Positions 42,226-55,000 of a stretch of 64,000 bases of DNA are shown piece after piece. Location of the stretch: assembly GCA_030068145.1 (NCBI GenBank), contig JAPJBO010000004.1, positions 124,001 through 188,000 on the forward strand, read 5' to 3'. The number at the start of each line of letters is the position of its first letter. Positions within the stretch are counted from its first letter, which is position 1. The translations under genes and the position numbers were made by a program. This DNA is from Diplonema papillatum (taxonomy: Eukaryota; Euglenozoa; Diplonemea; Diplonemida; Diplonemidae). The notes beneath the pieces are model-generated. The model was not told the origin of the DNA and searched no databases. It saw nothing but the letters and a program-made list of their open reading frames with translations.

Positions 42226-42516
42226 TCCCTGCAACCCGCCCCACCTCTTTTTTCGTATTTGTTGTACGTTACTGGTACCAGACGCCCGGTGTTTGATGTA
42301 CGAGGGCAGTGGGATTTCCTCTTAGCCAAGGCTAGAAAGGAAGATGGCCCGAGTTAGCCTCTGGGGGTACAAGTATGGGGATTCATCAGTAAAGAGGCAA
42401 TGAAGCAAAATCATTTGCTGGCGTGGGCTTTCGATGATGGAATCGTGACGGAGCTGCAGCACGCGCAAGCGACTGTCTGTGATCCTCCCAAACGTCCGAG
42501 GCTGCGATGACGCACT

Positions 42517-43250
42517 AAAGTACGTGCACTCGGCTAAAGGCCGGCGCGGGGCGAGACTGGAGGCAGCAGTTAAAATTCGGGAAACAGTAAAGTTCGGGCG
42601 AAGCTAAGTTCTGGTGAAGCAAAGCGCAGCTCGGGCGAAGCAAAGTTCTGGCGCAGCTGAGTTCGGGCGAAGCAAAGTTCGCACGAAGCACACTGCTCAG
42701 CGCGCTGCTCAGTTCTGGTGAGATGATGCAAAGTTTGGGCGAAGCTACGTTCTGGTGAAGCAAAGTTCGGGCGCAGCTGAGTTCAGGCGAAGCTGAGTTC
42801 TGAAGCAAAGTTCGGGTTCTGGTGGTGCTGAGTTCGGCGTGTAGCAAGTTTGGACTGTGAATCACAGTGTGATGGCAAGTTCGGCGTCAGTACCCGGGGA
42901 GACCCCCGGACCCCCTCCGACTCGGGTGACCCAAATACCGCGAGATGCTGAGAAACTCCGCCAAAAACGCAAATTTCGGGCACACTAGACCCCGAAACCC
43001 AACAAACCTCGAAAACCATCTTCGACCGGAAAAGTGTGAGGGGCGGGGTTCGAACCCGGACCGACCGGCCTGAAGGCCGGCGCCCGCTCACTCTGCCACC
43101 CCTGTGCATTTTCCCAGAAGGGAAAAGAGCTTGCTCTGAACTATTATCCAGTCCAAAAACAATACGGTTTCATAATTGTTGCAAGAAAAGCCGGGTTCGC
43201 TCGAATAGAGGCTATTCACATTGCATGTTCATAGGACCTCCAGTCTCGAA
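42517..43250 (-). mobile_element. SINE-like repeat copy 2, with tRNA-like A and B boxes
   Basis: Minus orientation, from TTCGAGACTGGAGGTCC (43250) to GCACGTACTTT (42517). The tRNA-like head at about 43035-43108 (minus) has TGGCAGAGTGAGCGG (A-box type), a CCGGCCTTCAGGCCGG palindrome where an anticodon arm would be, and GGGTTCGAACCC (B box). The 3' half is a 16 bp minisatellite. The stretch 43260-44540 next to it holds no supported gene, only a diverged dispersed-repeat copy at 43768-43985. Confidence 0.8.
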
Positions 43251-43767
43251 CCAGTTGTAGACTTCTGGCTACCTATCTTGCAGAGTATGAATTGCGTCGT
43301 CATGAGGATCGATGACTGTGACTATTGTCGTTGAATGCGGAATGGCTAGCTTTCGCCTCGACTGCGTCACTGGCGTTGCACACATCGTCCGACAAAAGTC
43401 CGTAAAAGAAAGGAGGAGAGCCACCCCCGCGACAAAACGACGAAAAAGGGGAAAAAAAAAAGGAATAGAAATAAAAGAACGGGTTCCACAGAACTGTCCA
43501 ACGCAAGTAGGAAAAGACGCAACCTTTGTTCTGTACTCAGGGAGGAGAAACAAAGCCATGTTCAATTTTGCTCTCTCCTCTCAGAACCCTGTTTTCTTCG
43601 TTCCCAGGGAAAGGAGGGTGTGCCTCCGCTGCGTGCCGACAAGAAGCCAGTAGGTAAGATTCTCTTCTCGTGAGCGCAGACGGAACAACACAGGCAGACT
43701 TCGGCGCGGATCATATGCAGAAAGAAAACGTGATTGCTTTCTCGAAAACTGGAGTACACAGGGCAGG

Positions 43768-43985
43768 GGAAGTGCAAGAACGTGCTTGTTGCCCCGTCGG
43801 CTGTTGTTTCGGTCCGTAAAAACCCCGGCCACAGCAGGCGGACCTTCTTCAGCGAGGAACCTGAGTATCTACAGACAGTACGGCGGTGTCAGTCGTGGTG
43901 GCTCGCAACTCACAACCAGAGCCACCCAATGCTACCCAAAGCGAAAGGTCCCTACAAGTGGACCTGAGCAGTCATTTTAAGTCCC
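43768..43985 (+). repeat. Dispersed repeat family, diverged copy
   Basis: CAAGAACGTGCTTG, TGTTTCGGTCC, GGAACCTGAGT and TCTACAGACAG blocks in the same order as 37138-37515, but with a different spacer. Confidence 0.6.
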
Positions 43986-44545
43986 AAGACGCCGCCCAAC
44001 ACGTGATGTCTGAGCAGTAGTAGCAAAAAAGCAGACGCTCCCGAAAGCATGAAGCCTGAAAAAAAAAAACTAAAAGACCTGCCAATCGTAATTAAGTCCA
44101 TACGCTTCCAAAGATGTCAAAAGCGTTTACCGTACCAGTTTACACGCAGCACAGAAAAACAGGTAAAAAGATGATGCGAAAGGGGATGTGAGTAGGATGG
44201 GGGCTTTTGGAGCAACTCGTATTATGATGACTACGCGCTTTGGGAGAAATCGTGGTAAGCGAGGGCTAGCAGTGAAAAGGATGAAAGACACAAGAGCTCG
44301 ACGGGGGGGCGGCGGAGAGGGAGAGAAAAAATGCTCAATGGCGGGCGAAGGGTGCTGCGGCTTGTTTCATCGAACTCAACGCAACTGGTGTAGGTCTTGA
44401 GTGCGGGCACTCACCTGATACTCGGTGCCGAAAGAACCCTCGACATCCTTTCTGCGTCGTCTAAGTTGCTCGGTACGCCGGTTCGCTAATTCGGCGTGAA
44501 AAGACCTAATGCCCCTTCCCCCCAGTGATTGCTGCTCGCTGCTGC

Positions 44546-47500
44546 TTATCGGCTGCCTTTCTTGCCTCCCTTGCCGCCCTTCTTTCCCTTCTTACCGCCC
44601 TTCTTGCCTCCCTTGCCGGTGCGGGGCCGCTTCTGCTGGTTCTTGAGCTCGGTAAGCTTGTCAGTCATCTCCTTCCTGAACTTCTCTTCCTCCTCTCCCT
44701 CCAGCGCTACGCAGGCCGCCGGCTTCACGTCTTCAAATGCGATCGGCGATTCTTCGTTCTGAAAGAGATGACTTTATGGTGTACACACCGGAACCTAGAA
44801 AGTCTTGCGAGCAACAGGATTCAACAGGATTCCTCGCTGTCAGCCTGAAGATGAAGGAAATATTCACTCGATAGACGCTGCATCAAAGTTTGCACAATTC
44901 TTCAACCCTTCCGCCGTTGTGCATCCTTGAGCTATTACGGTTCAGCAGGAGATCGTCACGCCAATTTCTTTCTACTTCACTGCAAGTTTTCACCCTGGCA
45001 AGGTGCAGCAAACGAAACCGCACCTCGCAAAGGGAGGCACTGTTCCTCACCTGTCACAACGAACTTGCCTGCGCGTTGCGGTACACGCTCTCACACAATA
45101 AAATGAGTGTTTCACACCTTCTTGATGACCTTCTCCATGTCCTCCTTGGAGTTCAGCATGACGATGGCGGTTGAATTTTGGAGGACGCAGAACCTGTGAA
45201 GATTTTGCATGTTTGAGCTCAGCTGGAGGATGAGGCGCCATTTACTCAAAGGCTGGGCATTAGTGTTGGTGAATCCCACCCGATGCCCGATGCCTCTTCC
45301 ACTGTGTATGACTGCTCCTAATCCCCAGTTACGGGTTTCGGGAAGCTCAGCCACCAGGAACGTGCAGAACCTGATCAGGTAAAGTACGTGCGCTCGGTTG
45401 AAGGCCGGCGCGGGGCGAGACTGGAGGCAGCTGTTAAAGTTCGGGAAACAGTAAAGTTCGGGCGCAGCTAAGTTTGGGTGATGCAAATTTCTGGTGAACC
45501 AAAGTTCGGGAGAAGCAAAGTTCGGGCGCAGCTGATTTCGGGCGAAGCAAAGTTCGGTGAAGCTAAGTTCGGGTGAAGCACGGCTGATTTCGGGCGAAGA
45601 AAAGTTCGGGCGAAGCCAAGTTCCAGTGAACCAAAGTTCGGGTAGCTGAGTGCCGGGCGAAGCTAAGTTCCGGTGAAGCAAAGCAAAGTTCGGGCGAAGC
45701 AAGTTCGGTGAAGCTAAGTTCGGGTGAAGCACGGCTGAGTTCGGGCGAAGAAAAGTTCGGGCGAAGCCAAGTTCCAGTGAACCAAAGTTCGGGTAGCTGA
45801 GTCCGGGCGAAGCTAAGTTCCGGTGAAGCAAAGCAAAGTTCGGGCGAAGCAAGTTCGGTGAAGCTAAGTTCGGGTGAAGCACGGCTGAGTTCGGGCGAAG
45901 AAAAGTTCGGGCGAAGCCAAGTTCCAGTGAACCAAAGTTCGGGTAGCTGAGTCCGGGCGAAGCTAAGTTCCGGTGAAGCAAAGCAAAGTTCGGGCGAAGT
46001 GAAGCTACATAAGTTCGGGTGAATCGGGCGAAGCCAAGTTCCAGTGAACCAAAGTTCGGGTAGCTGAGTCCGGGCGAAGCTAAGTTCCGGTGAAGCAAAG
46101 CAAAGTTCGGGCGAAGCAAAGTTCGGTGAAGCTAAGTTCGGGTGAATCGGGCGAAGCCAAGTTCCAGTGAACCAAAGCAAAGTTCGGGCGGTTCTGGTGA
46201 TGCTGAGTCCGGCGTGTGGTAGCAAGTTTAGCCTGTGACGGCAAGTTCGGCGCCAGTACCCGGGGGGTAGACCCCCCCGGCCCCCCCGACTCCGTTCCCG
46301 TGGTGACCCAAATACCGCGAGATACTGAGAAACTCCGCAAAAAATGAAAACTTCAGGCACATTGGACCCCGAAACACAACAAACCTCAAAACAATCTTCG
46401 ACCGGAAAAGTGTCATGGGCGGGGTCCGAACCCGGGCCTACCGGCCTGAAGGCCTACGCCCGGTCACTCTGCCACCCGCATACCTTTTGGAAGAAAAAAA
46501 AAAAGCTAGCCCAGCGCTTTCCAAAAACAATACACTTTTCGCACCAAGAAAAGCCGGGTTGGCTCGAATAGAGGCTATTCACATTGCATGTTCATAGGAC
46601 CTCCAGTCTCGAAACATTGAAAAATGAGGTAACAGTGTGACCTAATGACTGCTCGGAATATAGGGAATGGCCATACCGGACAGGGGCAATTTCCATGACA
46701 GCGGCTTTGACAACCTTCCAGTTGTCGAGGCTGCCTGTCTCGGTGAACTTGAGAGACGCATTGGCCGGGAGCTCGATGGGAGTGTCGTCCTCCTCCTCTC
46801 GCTTCCTCTTCTCGCCCGTCTGTGGCGCGTCTGTGCTCTCACCAGTTTTCTTCACCTGCCCGTACTGCTCCCTCTTGATGATGAGCTGTGTATGTTTGTT
46901 CAATAATGTTTGCTCTCCTGCCGCATCGTATGAGATAACGTGCCAAGGTTGCATCAGGCAGTCGCGCCATGTGTGTCTGCGCCGTGCTCTGTCCGTTTAT
47001 ACCACAAACATCCGTCAGCGGGGAACCTGAATCTGCAGCACGATGCCGATGCGAATCTTGTTCGTCACGACCACGGGTGGCAGCAGGACACTCTGTCTAG
47101 CGAATCCCGCATCAGCCCCTTTCCCTGAGCCAATTCCCGTGTGAGTGTGGGCAACAGCGCAAAAACTCAGGGCACCTGCCCTACTTGCCAAAACGCACTG
47201 GCCTGTCTTCTTTTACAATGACAATTTGCGAAGCTAGCTCCGCAGAGTACTGGACCAGTGTTTGTTGTGAGTCTGGCTGTTGTAGGCGGCTATTGCCGGA
47301 CCTGTAGTGGGGTAAAAGAAAAAGCGAAGTACCTCCTTTTCGTGCTGTGCCTGCGGCATAACCTCGAGCTTGATTCCTTTGTACTCAGGCGCGGCTTCGA
47401 GCGCCTTCTTCGCCTCTTCCTCGGAGGAGAACTCGATGTAGCATGAGGGCTTCCACGCCCTTGATCCATCAGCGTTCTTCTTGTTGATGGACCTCTTGGT

Positions 47501-47881
47501 CACCCTGTTAACGCTTCCGTACTGCGCAAAGAACTCGGTGAGCTCCTCGTGGGTGGCGGCCTCGATGGTGTCACCTTTGGCGTAGATAGACCGCGGGATG
47601 GGGTCCCATTTCTCCGGCAGAGGTTCTGTACGCTTGACGGCCTTCTTGTCTTCGCTCAACTCGAGCCCTTTCGTGCCTGCGACAGCCTTGGCCAGGTCTT
47701 CAGGGTCCGTCGTGATCGACTTCACCTTGTTGAAGGTGCACAGCGTCTGCAGCTGGACGAAACCTCCCTCGTTCTCCTTCACCTGCGCAAGCAGGAACTT
47801 GTCCTGCATGATGTTTCCGTTCGAAAAGTAGAAGCTCATGAGCGCTCCGAGCTTCTGCGTCTGTTCATCGGTGAGAGGCAT
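44546..47881 (-). CDS. La-type RNA-binding protein, 4 exons
   Basis: Manual splice on the minus strand: exons 47881-47333, 46885-46677, 45193-45118 and 44758-44546, with GT-AG borders and phases 0, 2, 0. The product is 348 aa. Residues 1-90 are the La motif (SFYFSNGNIMQDKFLLAQV, then TLCTFNKVKSITTD). Residues 98-183 are RRM1 (SIYAKGDTIEAATHEEL ... SCYIEFSSEEEAKKAL). Residues about 215-305 form an atypical second RRM assembled across three exons (SLKFTETGSLDNWKVVKAA, then FCVLQNSTAIVML). The tail is basic (KRPRTGKGGKKGGKKGK), probably nuclear. La proteins bind the UUU-OH end of new RNA polymerase III transcripts and protect them. Intron 1 holds a diverged dispersed repeat and intron 2 a full SINE-like element. 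The start ATG precedes a canonical La N-terminus. Confidence 0.9.
45381..46613 (-). mobile_element. SINE-like repeat copy 3, inside La intron 2
   Basis: Longest copy, 1.23 kb, minus orientation relative to copy 1, from TTCGAGACTGGAGG (46613) to GCGCACGTACTTT (45381). A-box-like block and a mutated B box (GGTCCGAACCC) lie at about 46413-46482. The minisatellite part has grown to about 800 bp (45440-46190), in places as higher-order units of about 125 bp. It lies wholly between the splice sites at 45194 and 46676, in the same orientation as the gene. Confidence 0.85.
46955..47255 (+). repeat. Dispersed repeat family, diverged copy in La intron 1
   Basis: Shares CTGCGCCGTG, GGGGAACCTGAATCTGCAG, AAAACTCAGGGCAC and TTGCGAAG...CTCCGCAGAG blocks with 37138-37515. 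Confidence 0.6.
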
Positions 47882-47889
47882 TTTCTTTT

Positions 47890-48780
47890 TTTTTTGTTGT
47901 TCTTGTGTAGTGATACCTGCGCGCAGTTTTTGCTACGTCTTGCCAAGTTTATCGACAACCTTCGTCTGTAGGTGAGACACCTTCGGCACAGATAAACCGC
48001 GAGACCGGCTACTGTTAGGTTCCGTCGATCGCCTTGGTGCAGTGCGTCGATTGATACGACCTTCCGAAGACACCCTCATTTATTCTGCGCGCAATCCAAA
48101 AAGGAAGGTTGCCGTAAGACATGGGGACCGGATTTTCTCCATACGCTCCCACGGGAAAGTCCCGGCTTCTATCAACACGCTACTTCGTCCGATATCCCGA
48201 CGAGGTGACGATCTTCTTCCGTATCTCGGTGGTCGGCTCAAGCCGATACTCATATTCCTCTTGCAGCTCCATTGCGGCATTCTATGCACGTGTAGATCGA
48301 TGAAGCAAAAAAAACGGTGAACAAGAAGGGCTTTCTACATCTGGCCGAATCTGGACCCGACTGACGGTGAGTGCGGTGGGAATCTAAGGCGTACAGTACA
48401 TCTTCTGCTTTTTGTCGAAGACAGAAAGAAGTGGGAGGCACGAAGGGTTCGCATGAACCACTTCGTCAAAAGAACGGAAGAGGTGGCAAACCTTGTTAGT
48501 GTGCTCAACGGTACTGAGTTTCGCGTTTCGTCACATAGCGAAAGGTTGGCCTACTGGGGGGGGGGGTCAAATACAAAAGGTAGAATATTGTTTTGCTGGG
48601 GGAGGCTAGAAAAAACCGGGTTTTCCAAAGTCTGGGTGCTGAAAGTCTGGGTACAGGCACTTGAGGGTCAACAATGGAGGAAGTTTAGCAAAGACTTTGC
48701 GGGACGGAAAGAGCTATCCCTGGCATGTATCGGCACCTTTTCTACACTCGATATAGCCTAAAATCTGGAATTTGGAAAAA
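47890..48780. other. Region 5' of the La gene, no gene seen
   Basis: A run of T and a pyrimidine-rich leader lie directly 5' of the La ATG (47881). Beyond that only short frames are found. Promoter motifs cannot be assigned. Confidence 0.4.
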
Positions 48781-48851
48781 CCACTTCGCCAGGAATCGAA
48801 CCAGCAGCCTCAGCACCACATGTGGGTGTGGGAACCGCTGGACCACGTGCT
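48776..48851 (-). other. tRNA-like relic with A and B boxes and T-run
   Basis: The minus strand shows GTGGTCCAGCGGTT (A-box type), a CCACA/TGTGG arm, a perfect B box GGTTCGATTCC and, directly after, TTTTT (48776-48780). Acceptor and T stems contain several mismatches, so a working tRNA is unlikely. It could be a tRNA pseudogene or the head of an unseen SINE. 48860-49600 has no supported gene. Confidence 0.3.
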
Positions 48852-49621
48852 AAAAAAACGGGCCATTTCTTTTTGGGCTCGGGTGGTTCTCAGAAATTGT
48901 TGAACCCGAATCCGAGGAAAATGCCATCGACAGCGAAATCAAGCAGTAAGATTGGACTCCCGGCTTCAGGAGTGTTCCACATTGAACTTCTCTCGAAAAA
49001 GAAGCTGGGGGGAAGCCGTGGAAACCCCTGCAAACCCACTGAGGACAAATAATATTGTATTCCAAGACTATGCTCACCGAAACCCCCTTTTCAGCGTACC
49101 TATTGTATTTGCCAATAATAGTGTATTTGACTACCTACAGTACTTGACCCCCCCCCAGTAGTGTGGTGCTGATCTGCATGCAAATGGCTTTCCACTAGCA
49201 GCAAGGGCACTTACAAGAACTTGCGATTTGCTGTTGCGGAAAGCACTTCGACCCTAACTTGGCTTGACTTGACAATAGATATTTGTTGCTTGCTCTTCCA
49301 GACATCTGAATTGAAGGTTGGATGATTTGAGTTCTGCATTCGGCTCCATTAATCTTCGCAACTCGAAGGCTCGCAGAGAGCGCATTTCCGGAGACGGGGC
49401 TGATAAACGAGATCAGCATTAAATGATTTATGGTGAAAACGGGAGGCAGAAAAGCAGCTTCCGGTTTGCTTCGTTTATACTTCTCGTGTACTCCCGTAGA
49501 TTCGGAAATTCTTGCAGCACGACTGTACTCCGAAGAAGAAGGAAGAACGGCGTTGGTTGATAGGAGGGGATGATCGTATTCTGACGTCTAAAGCGCCCTG
49601 CAAAGGCGCTGATTGGTTTAC

Positions 49622-49880
<259 letters not shown>

Positions 49881-49897
49881 GGGGGGTCTTATCCTTT

Positions 49898-50443
49898 TTC
49901 GAGACTGGAGGTCCTATGAACATGCAATGTGAATAGCCTCTATTCGAGCCAACCCCACTTTTCTCTACACTAAAAAAGTGTATTGTTTTTGAACTAGATA
50001 ATAGCGCGGAGCTGGCTTTTTCTCCCCCTGGGAAAATGTATATGGGTGGCAGAGTGAGCGGGTGTCGGCCTTCAGGCCCGAACTTTGCTTCACCCGAACT
50101 TAGCTTCGCCGAACTTTGTTTCGCCCGATCTTAGCTTCACCAGAACGTCCGAACTTTGCTTCACCCAGAACTTAGCTTCGCCCGGACTTTGTTTCGCCCG
50201 AACTTAGCTTCACCTTCGCCCGAACTTTGCTTCACCAGAACTTTGCTCACCCGAACTTAGTTTCGCCCGAACTTTGCTTCGCCCGAACTTTGTTTCGCCC
50301 GAACTTAGCTTCACCCGAACTTTGCTTCACCAGAACTTAGCATTGCCCGAACTTAGCTTCGCCCGAACTTTGCTGTTCCCCGAACTTTAACTGCTGCCTC
50401 CAGTCTCGCCACGCGCCGGCCTTAGCCGAGCGCACGTACTTTT
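49898..50443 (+). mobile_element. SINE-like repeat copy 4, internally deleted
   Basis: TTCGAGACTGGAGGTCC to GCGCACGTACTTT. It keeps TGTATTGTTTTTGAACTAGA, the uninterrupted form of the site hit by the YR element in copy 1, and GGTGGCAGAGTGAGCGGGTG. The B box and the conserved middle (about 190 bp) are missing; the sequence jumps from the TCAGGCC arm straight into the 16 bp minisatellite. Confidence 0.82.
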
Positions 50444-50654
50444 GGGCCAGGTCAGCTAGCCGCCCTCCCGAGCCCACAGTAAAGGTGACAACGTTTTGGA
50501 TGAGATTGAGTGCTCCTCCATGTGTCAGTCCAGTTTAGAGACGCGCCTTGTCAAGAAGCTTCTGATGGCATCGCGTATCATCGCCCGTGTTCCCCCGCAA
50601 ACCCGCAAACCTCCTGCGGGGGAAGTCAACGATAAAGACACTTTCGTGCGCGTG

Positions 50655-50710
50655 CCTAGGGCAGGGGGTGTAAGCGTAGCCCGGGGAACGCTTGCACCCT
50701 CTGCCCTAGG
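50655..50710 (+). other. 23 bp hairpin
   Basis: CCTAGGGCAGGGGGTGTAAG at the left pairs with CTTGCACCCTCTGCCCTAGG at the right, giving 23 bp with two G-T-type mismatches around a 10 nt loop. The surrounding 50450-52010 has no supported gene. Confidence 0.75.
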
Positions 50711-52014
50711 CATATTCCCTGAGCCTTGGTTCTTCAGGCAGTGGAGACTGGGACGATGGGTCGCCCTGCCTTTTCAAGAAGCCCACACGCCAATGAAGCC
50801 GTTCATATCTTGAAGCATCGATGCCTAGTTCTGTGTCCACTTCCTTTGGATACCGGATTGATCACAAAGGATGCTCTATAAATAACAGACTACGAAAGTG
50901 CAAGACGAGTCCCCCACAAGGTCAATGCGAAGAGCAAGGGGGATGTTGTAGTAGTAGGTCCGTCAACCTCGAACACCACAAACAAGCAAGCTTACTCGAA
51001 AATCCCTTGCGCCCGGCAGATTAAAACTGCACTTTACCATTTTTGTGTGCGTGAAAAATAGAGAGGAGAGGGAGGAAAAAAGCGAGAGAGCGGAACGACA
51101 GCGGGGCGGTGACTGGTCGTTGTGGCAGCGTGATGGGGAAGGCTTCATGGTCAGAAGCGAGAGTGCCAAACAGCCAGCGCCCCTCCGTGGGAGGAGACAA
51201 GACAGTGACGTGGGACCGTAGACTACCGCTTTTGACTCGTTGCCCGCGTGGCGTTTACCGATGTCGGCGTGAAAAGTGTTCTCAGTTCCAGAAGTGTATC
51301 GCTCTGAAATTCCATCGTAGAGTGCTGGCACTCTAACCTTATGCAGGTAGCATGTGTGGTCTCGGCTGACGCGGAAGATCATACCACTCACGTCATGTGC
51401 ACTCATTCTTGACTGTCTACGTCGCCATATAGGGACGTAGGATGAGTTGCGTCAACCGTGCTCTACTGCAGGTTTCTATGTAGCCGCTACTGAATGAAGC
51501 CACAAGGTGACCAGACCCTAGTTGCGGTTGCTCTTGTTGTGCACAGCAAGCACCCAACGAAGCGATTGACTGACCATCCCAAGTAATCTGAAGCTTTTAA
51601 CGGTTGGTTGGGTTCGTATTACGTGTCTTCCACCGCACTGGAGACATTAATCACAAGGGGATGCAGAGGATTGCTTTCTCCGCGGTGTTGTACGCACGAG
51701 ACAGGGGGGTACACAGCGACGTAGTTTTACTTCCAAGCTTAAAACGCAGAGACGTTAAACAGAGGCTGCATTGGTCTACGCCAGACGGGGAGCTAAGCGT
51801 TCAGAGAGGTGTTTCTGTAAAGAAATTGCACATATTTTCCTACCGGTACAAAGCCAAATTTATGACCAGTGCTCGTATGTCCTGCAGCAAGCACACGTAG
51901 CTTTGCGCAGGAAAACAGCTAGAAAACACGCTACGAGACTAATTTTCACAACGTACAAAGGTCGGTTGGAGACCTTCAAGCACCGGCGATAATGAAACCA
52001 GTTTCAAGCTCAGC

Positions 52015-55000
52015 TCACAGATGTCGCCACCAAGCAGGCTCCGAAGGTACGAGCATTGCGCACCTGCGTTGGGTCAGTGACGGGGGCGTTGAACTTGGCA
52101 TCGGACACGTGATTCCGCCACCCGACACGCACATCGCAGCAGGTGGACCGACAAAGGCAGGGTTGACACTGAAATGGGAGCAAGGCAGCGACAAGGCGCT
52201 GCTGATCTCGACCGGGACAGCCTTAGGGAGAGGAGGCTTCCCGAAAGGCACTGCGCGGGTTCCTGTTGTGTCGCCAGAGCGGGAGGAGCGTATCCCCCAC
52301 TTTATGTTGACTTGCACTTGACCCCCTGGCTGCAGAGATACAGCTGTCGACACAATTCCCGTCACACGTCCTTCGCTCGCTCTCTCTGTTGTTTGACGTT
52401 TCAGCGGAGCTTCGCGAACCTTACTTTCATTCCGATGCCTTCCGCACACCGGAGCGAGGCTCCCTGTTGTGGCACAGCGTTCAAAGGAGTGACTGGGCCG
52501 AGTGGATGTTCCGGAGTGACTCCGAGCGGAACACATGCCGGGCTGAACGCTGGCCTGTTGAGGTCGTCGTCCATCTAGCGACAAAGGCGCACTCGTCGAC
52601 ATGCACCCCATCGTATGCGATCTCGTTGGCGTTCGTCTTGTCGGCGTGGTTTCGGTGACCTGACGCCTGCCCACTGCCGAGGCACAATTTGTTTCTGAAG
52701 TCGTCGCTGTGCCGGGGTGGCCCCTGCCGCAACTTTTCGCCCTGCCCCTGCTGGGCAAATGCTGTGGTGCCCTGTGAGCCGCGGACACGAAGGCCTCGTC
52801 ATTGCCTACAGTGTTTGACCGCTTGAACTGTTTCGCGGATGTTCGGCCGTGCACCGCACTCGCAGCACAATCGGCAACATCGTCGGTAAATGGGTGCTTT
52901 TTAGAGCAGGTGTGCTCGAAGATCTGGCTGCGGGGAGTTAGCGTGCGGGAGTGGCACCGGAAAGGAGTACGTCCCCGCTGGACGGTGGCCGATGAACGGC
53001 GTCCAAGAAGAGGAGGCACGAAAGCCGGTGTCGGCACACTTCCTGCGGTGCGTGATCTCCGGAACGCAATGCCAGGTGTCGGTCCGTCGGGTGTAGAATC
53101 TCTTCTGGTTGTGCTTTCTGGTGCCCGATGCCTCCTGACTACCATCGCGAGTTTCCGTGGTGTGGCGCTTGGTGGAAACGAATACTGGTGCAGAATCGAT
53201 ACGGCAGAATGACTCCTCGCCCGCTGAACATTGGCAGGCAGCCGCCATGGTCGTAGCAAGGACGCCGGCGTCGATGCGCATCGCTTGAAGGCATTGCCAT
53301 CTCCATCCGCGTCAGTGTGTTTTCTGGCCGACGCAAGCTTCGCCGGGGTTGCACAGCGTTCAAGTGAACGACCTTGTCGCGCGGACCGGAACGTGCCTGC
53401 GTGATGTTCACTCGTGCACGAGCAGCCCCCCACACAGCAGCAGCTCTTTCGAATCGTTCTCGTTTTCATTGACGCACGGAGGAGAGAGGTGGCGGTCGCG
53501 ACTTCCGCTTTTGTCGGCTGGTTGATAGTGCCGCGTTCGCTTCTGATGGTCGGATGACCCGAGGCTTGCCGGTTCGGGTGCAGTAGATGGTGTTGCTGTC
53601 TGGCTTCCGTCGAGAAGAGACGGGTCGACGCGTGCCGGTTTGCGACAACCTTCCTCATCGACTCGCAGACGCGCGCGATGCTACTGCCCCCACATCCCGT
53701 TGGTAGCAGTGGTGGGGGGGAGCACGTACGGCGGGTCGTGCGGCACATCAGATGCGCGCTGGGCCTGCGCCCGGCAGGCCGCTGTTGCCTGCGGAGTGAA
53801 GACCTTGCGCGGTTGTCATCCGCTGGGTCTTTGCTGCTCGTGTCGCGGGCTGCCCGGCTCCTTTCCCCAGCACTGCCGACTTTTTTCGAGCCGCGACTCA
53901 CGTCCGAAGAACCGGCTTCGCAGACCGGGGACCGGGGGGGGTTGCTGTTCGAGTCGCGGGCTGCCAGTTTCGTTTGACGGGACGGTGTGCCCCTCATATC
54001 AGTGTCGCCGGCTTCTTTCACGCGTCCACCCTCACCCTCGGCAGACGGCCGGGCCGGTAGCGCCGCTAATGAAGGAGACGAACCGGTTGCTTCGGAGACT
54101 TTGTAAGTATCCGACCCTTTCCTCGTTGTGTCGAGTTCCGCAGGTTCCGCAGGGCAGAACGCCTCGTTGTCGGACCTTTTGCAACGCTCTCCTTCCTCCG
54201 CAGCAGAAGAGGCAGCTCCCCCGTGGCCTCCCACCACCTCACGAATACCCGAGCCTTTGCACGGTGCCAGGGGGTTCCCTTCATCGACAGGGCTGAACGG
54301 TTGGTTGTCACGCGGTTCCGAGCGCTTAGCAGCCAATGACAACAATGGCACGTGTACCGCGGAGGAGGCTGTGTTGCAGACATCATCGCAACACAAAGGA
54401 GAGGTCTGTGCGGTCTCAACGCTGCCGATATCCTCCGCTTCGCATCCATGAACCCCCATATTCGATGGCAACAAAAGTACAACATGCACCGGAGACGAAG
54501 AGGCGGCTGCGTCGCAAATCTCACCCCTACTCGGCAGTACGTCGGGTACCTCTCGTTCACTGCAACACGTTACGGCTCTCATCTTTGCATCGTCAGCTGC
54601 TTTCACACGTTCCTGCACATCCGACGTCGCCACTATCTCGAAGCCTACAACTGGGGACGACGCGGCGATTGGTAGGTCGATGGTAGTGCACGCATAACCT
54701 TCGACAGGCGGCGCGGCTACCAGCACGTGCACTCCTTCGGGGCCCGATTGAAACGCATCGTGTTGACAAAACGTGTAACAACGTGGAGCAGGAGACGACG
54801 AAGGACACTGCTGGCCGGCGGCAGCGAAGTCCACATCAGGGAAGGACACGAGCTCATTGCCATGGTCGGCCACTTCCTGGTGCCGAGCCTTATAAATGAG
54901 GATGGGCGATGTTCTCAACACAGTGCACTCTTCGACGTCTGATTCACCCCCGGAATCCGGTGATGAGAACAGCTCGCAGCCGGCAACGTGCTGATCGCGA

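Noticed and set aside
43020..43110. Functional tRNA gene
   Set aside because: A and B boxes are good, but the anticodon arm is a 6 bp palindrome with a wrong-sized loop, stems pair poorly, and the block is part of a dispersed repeat.
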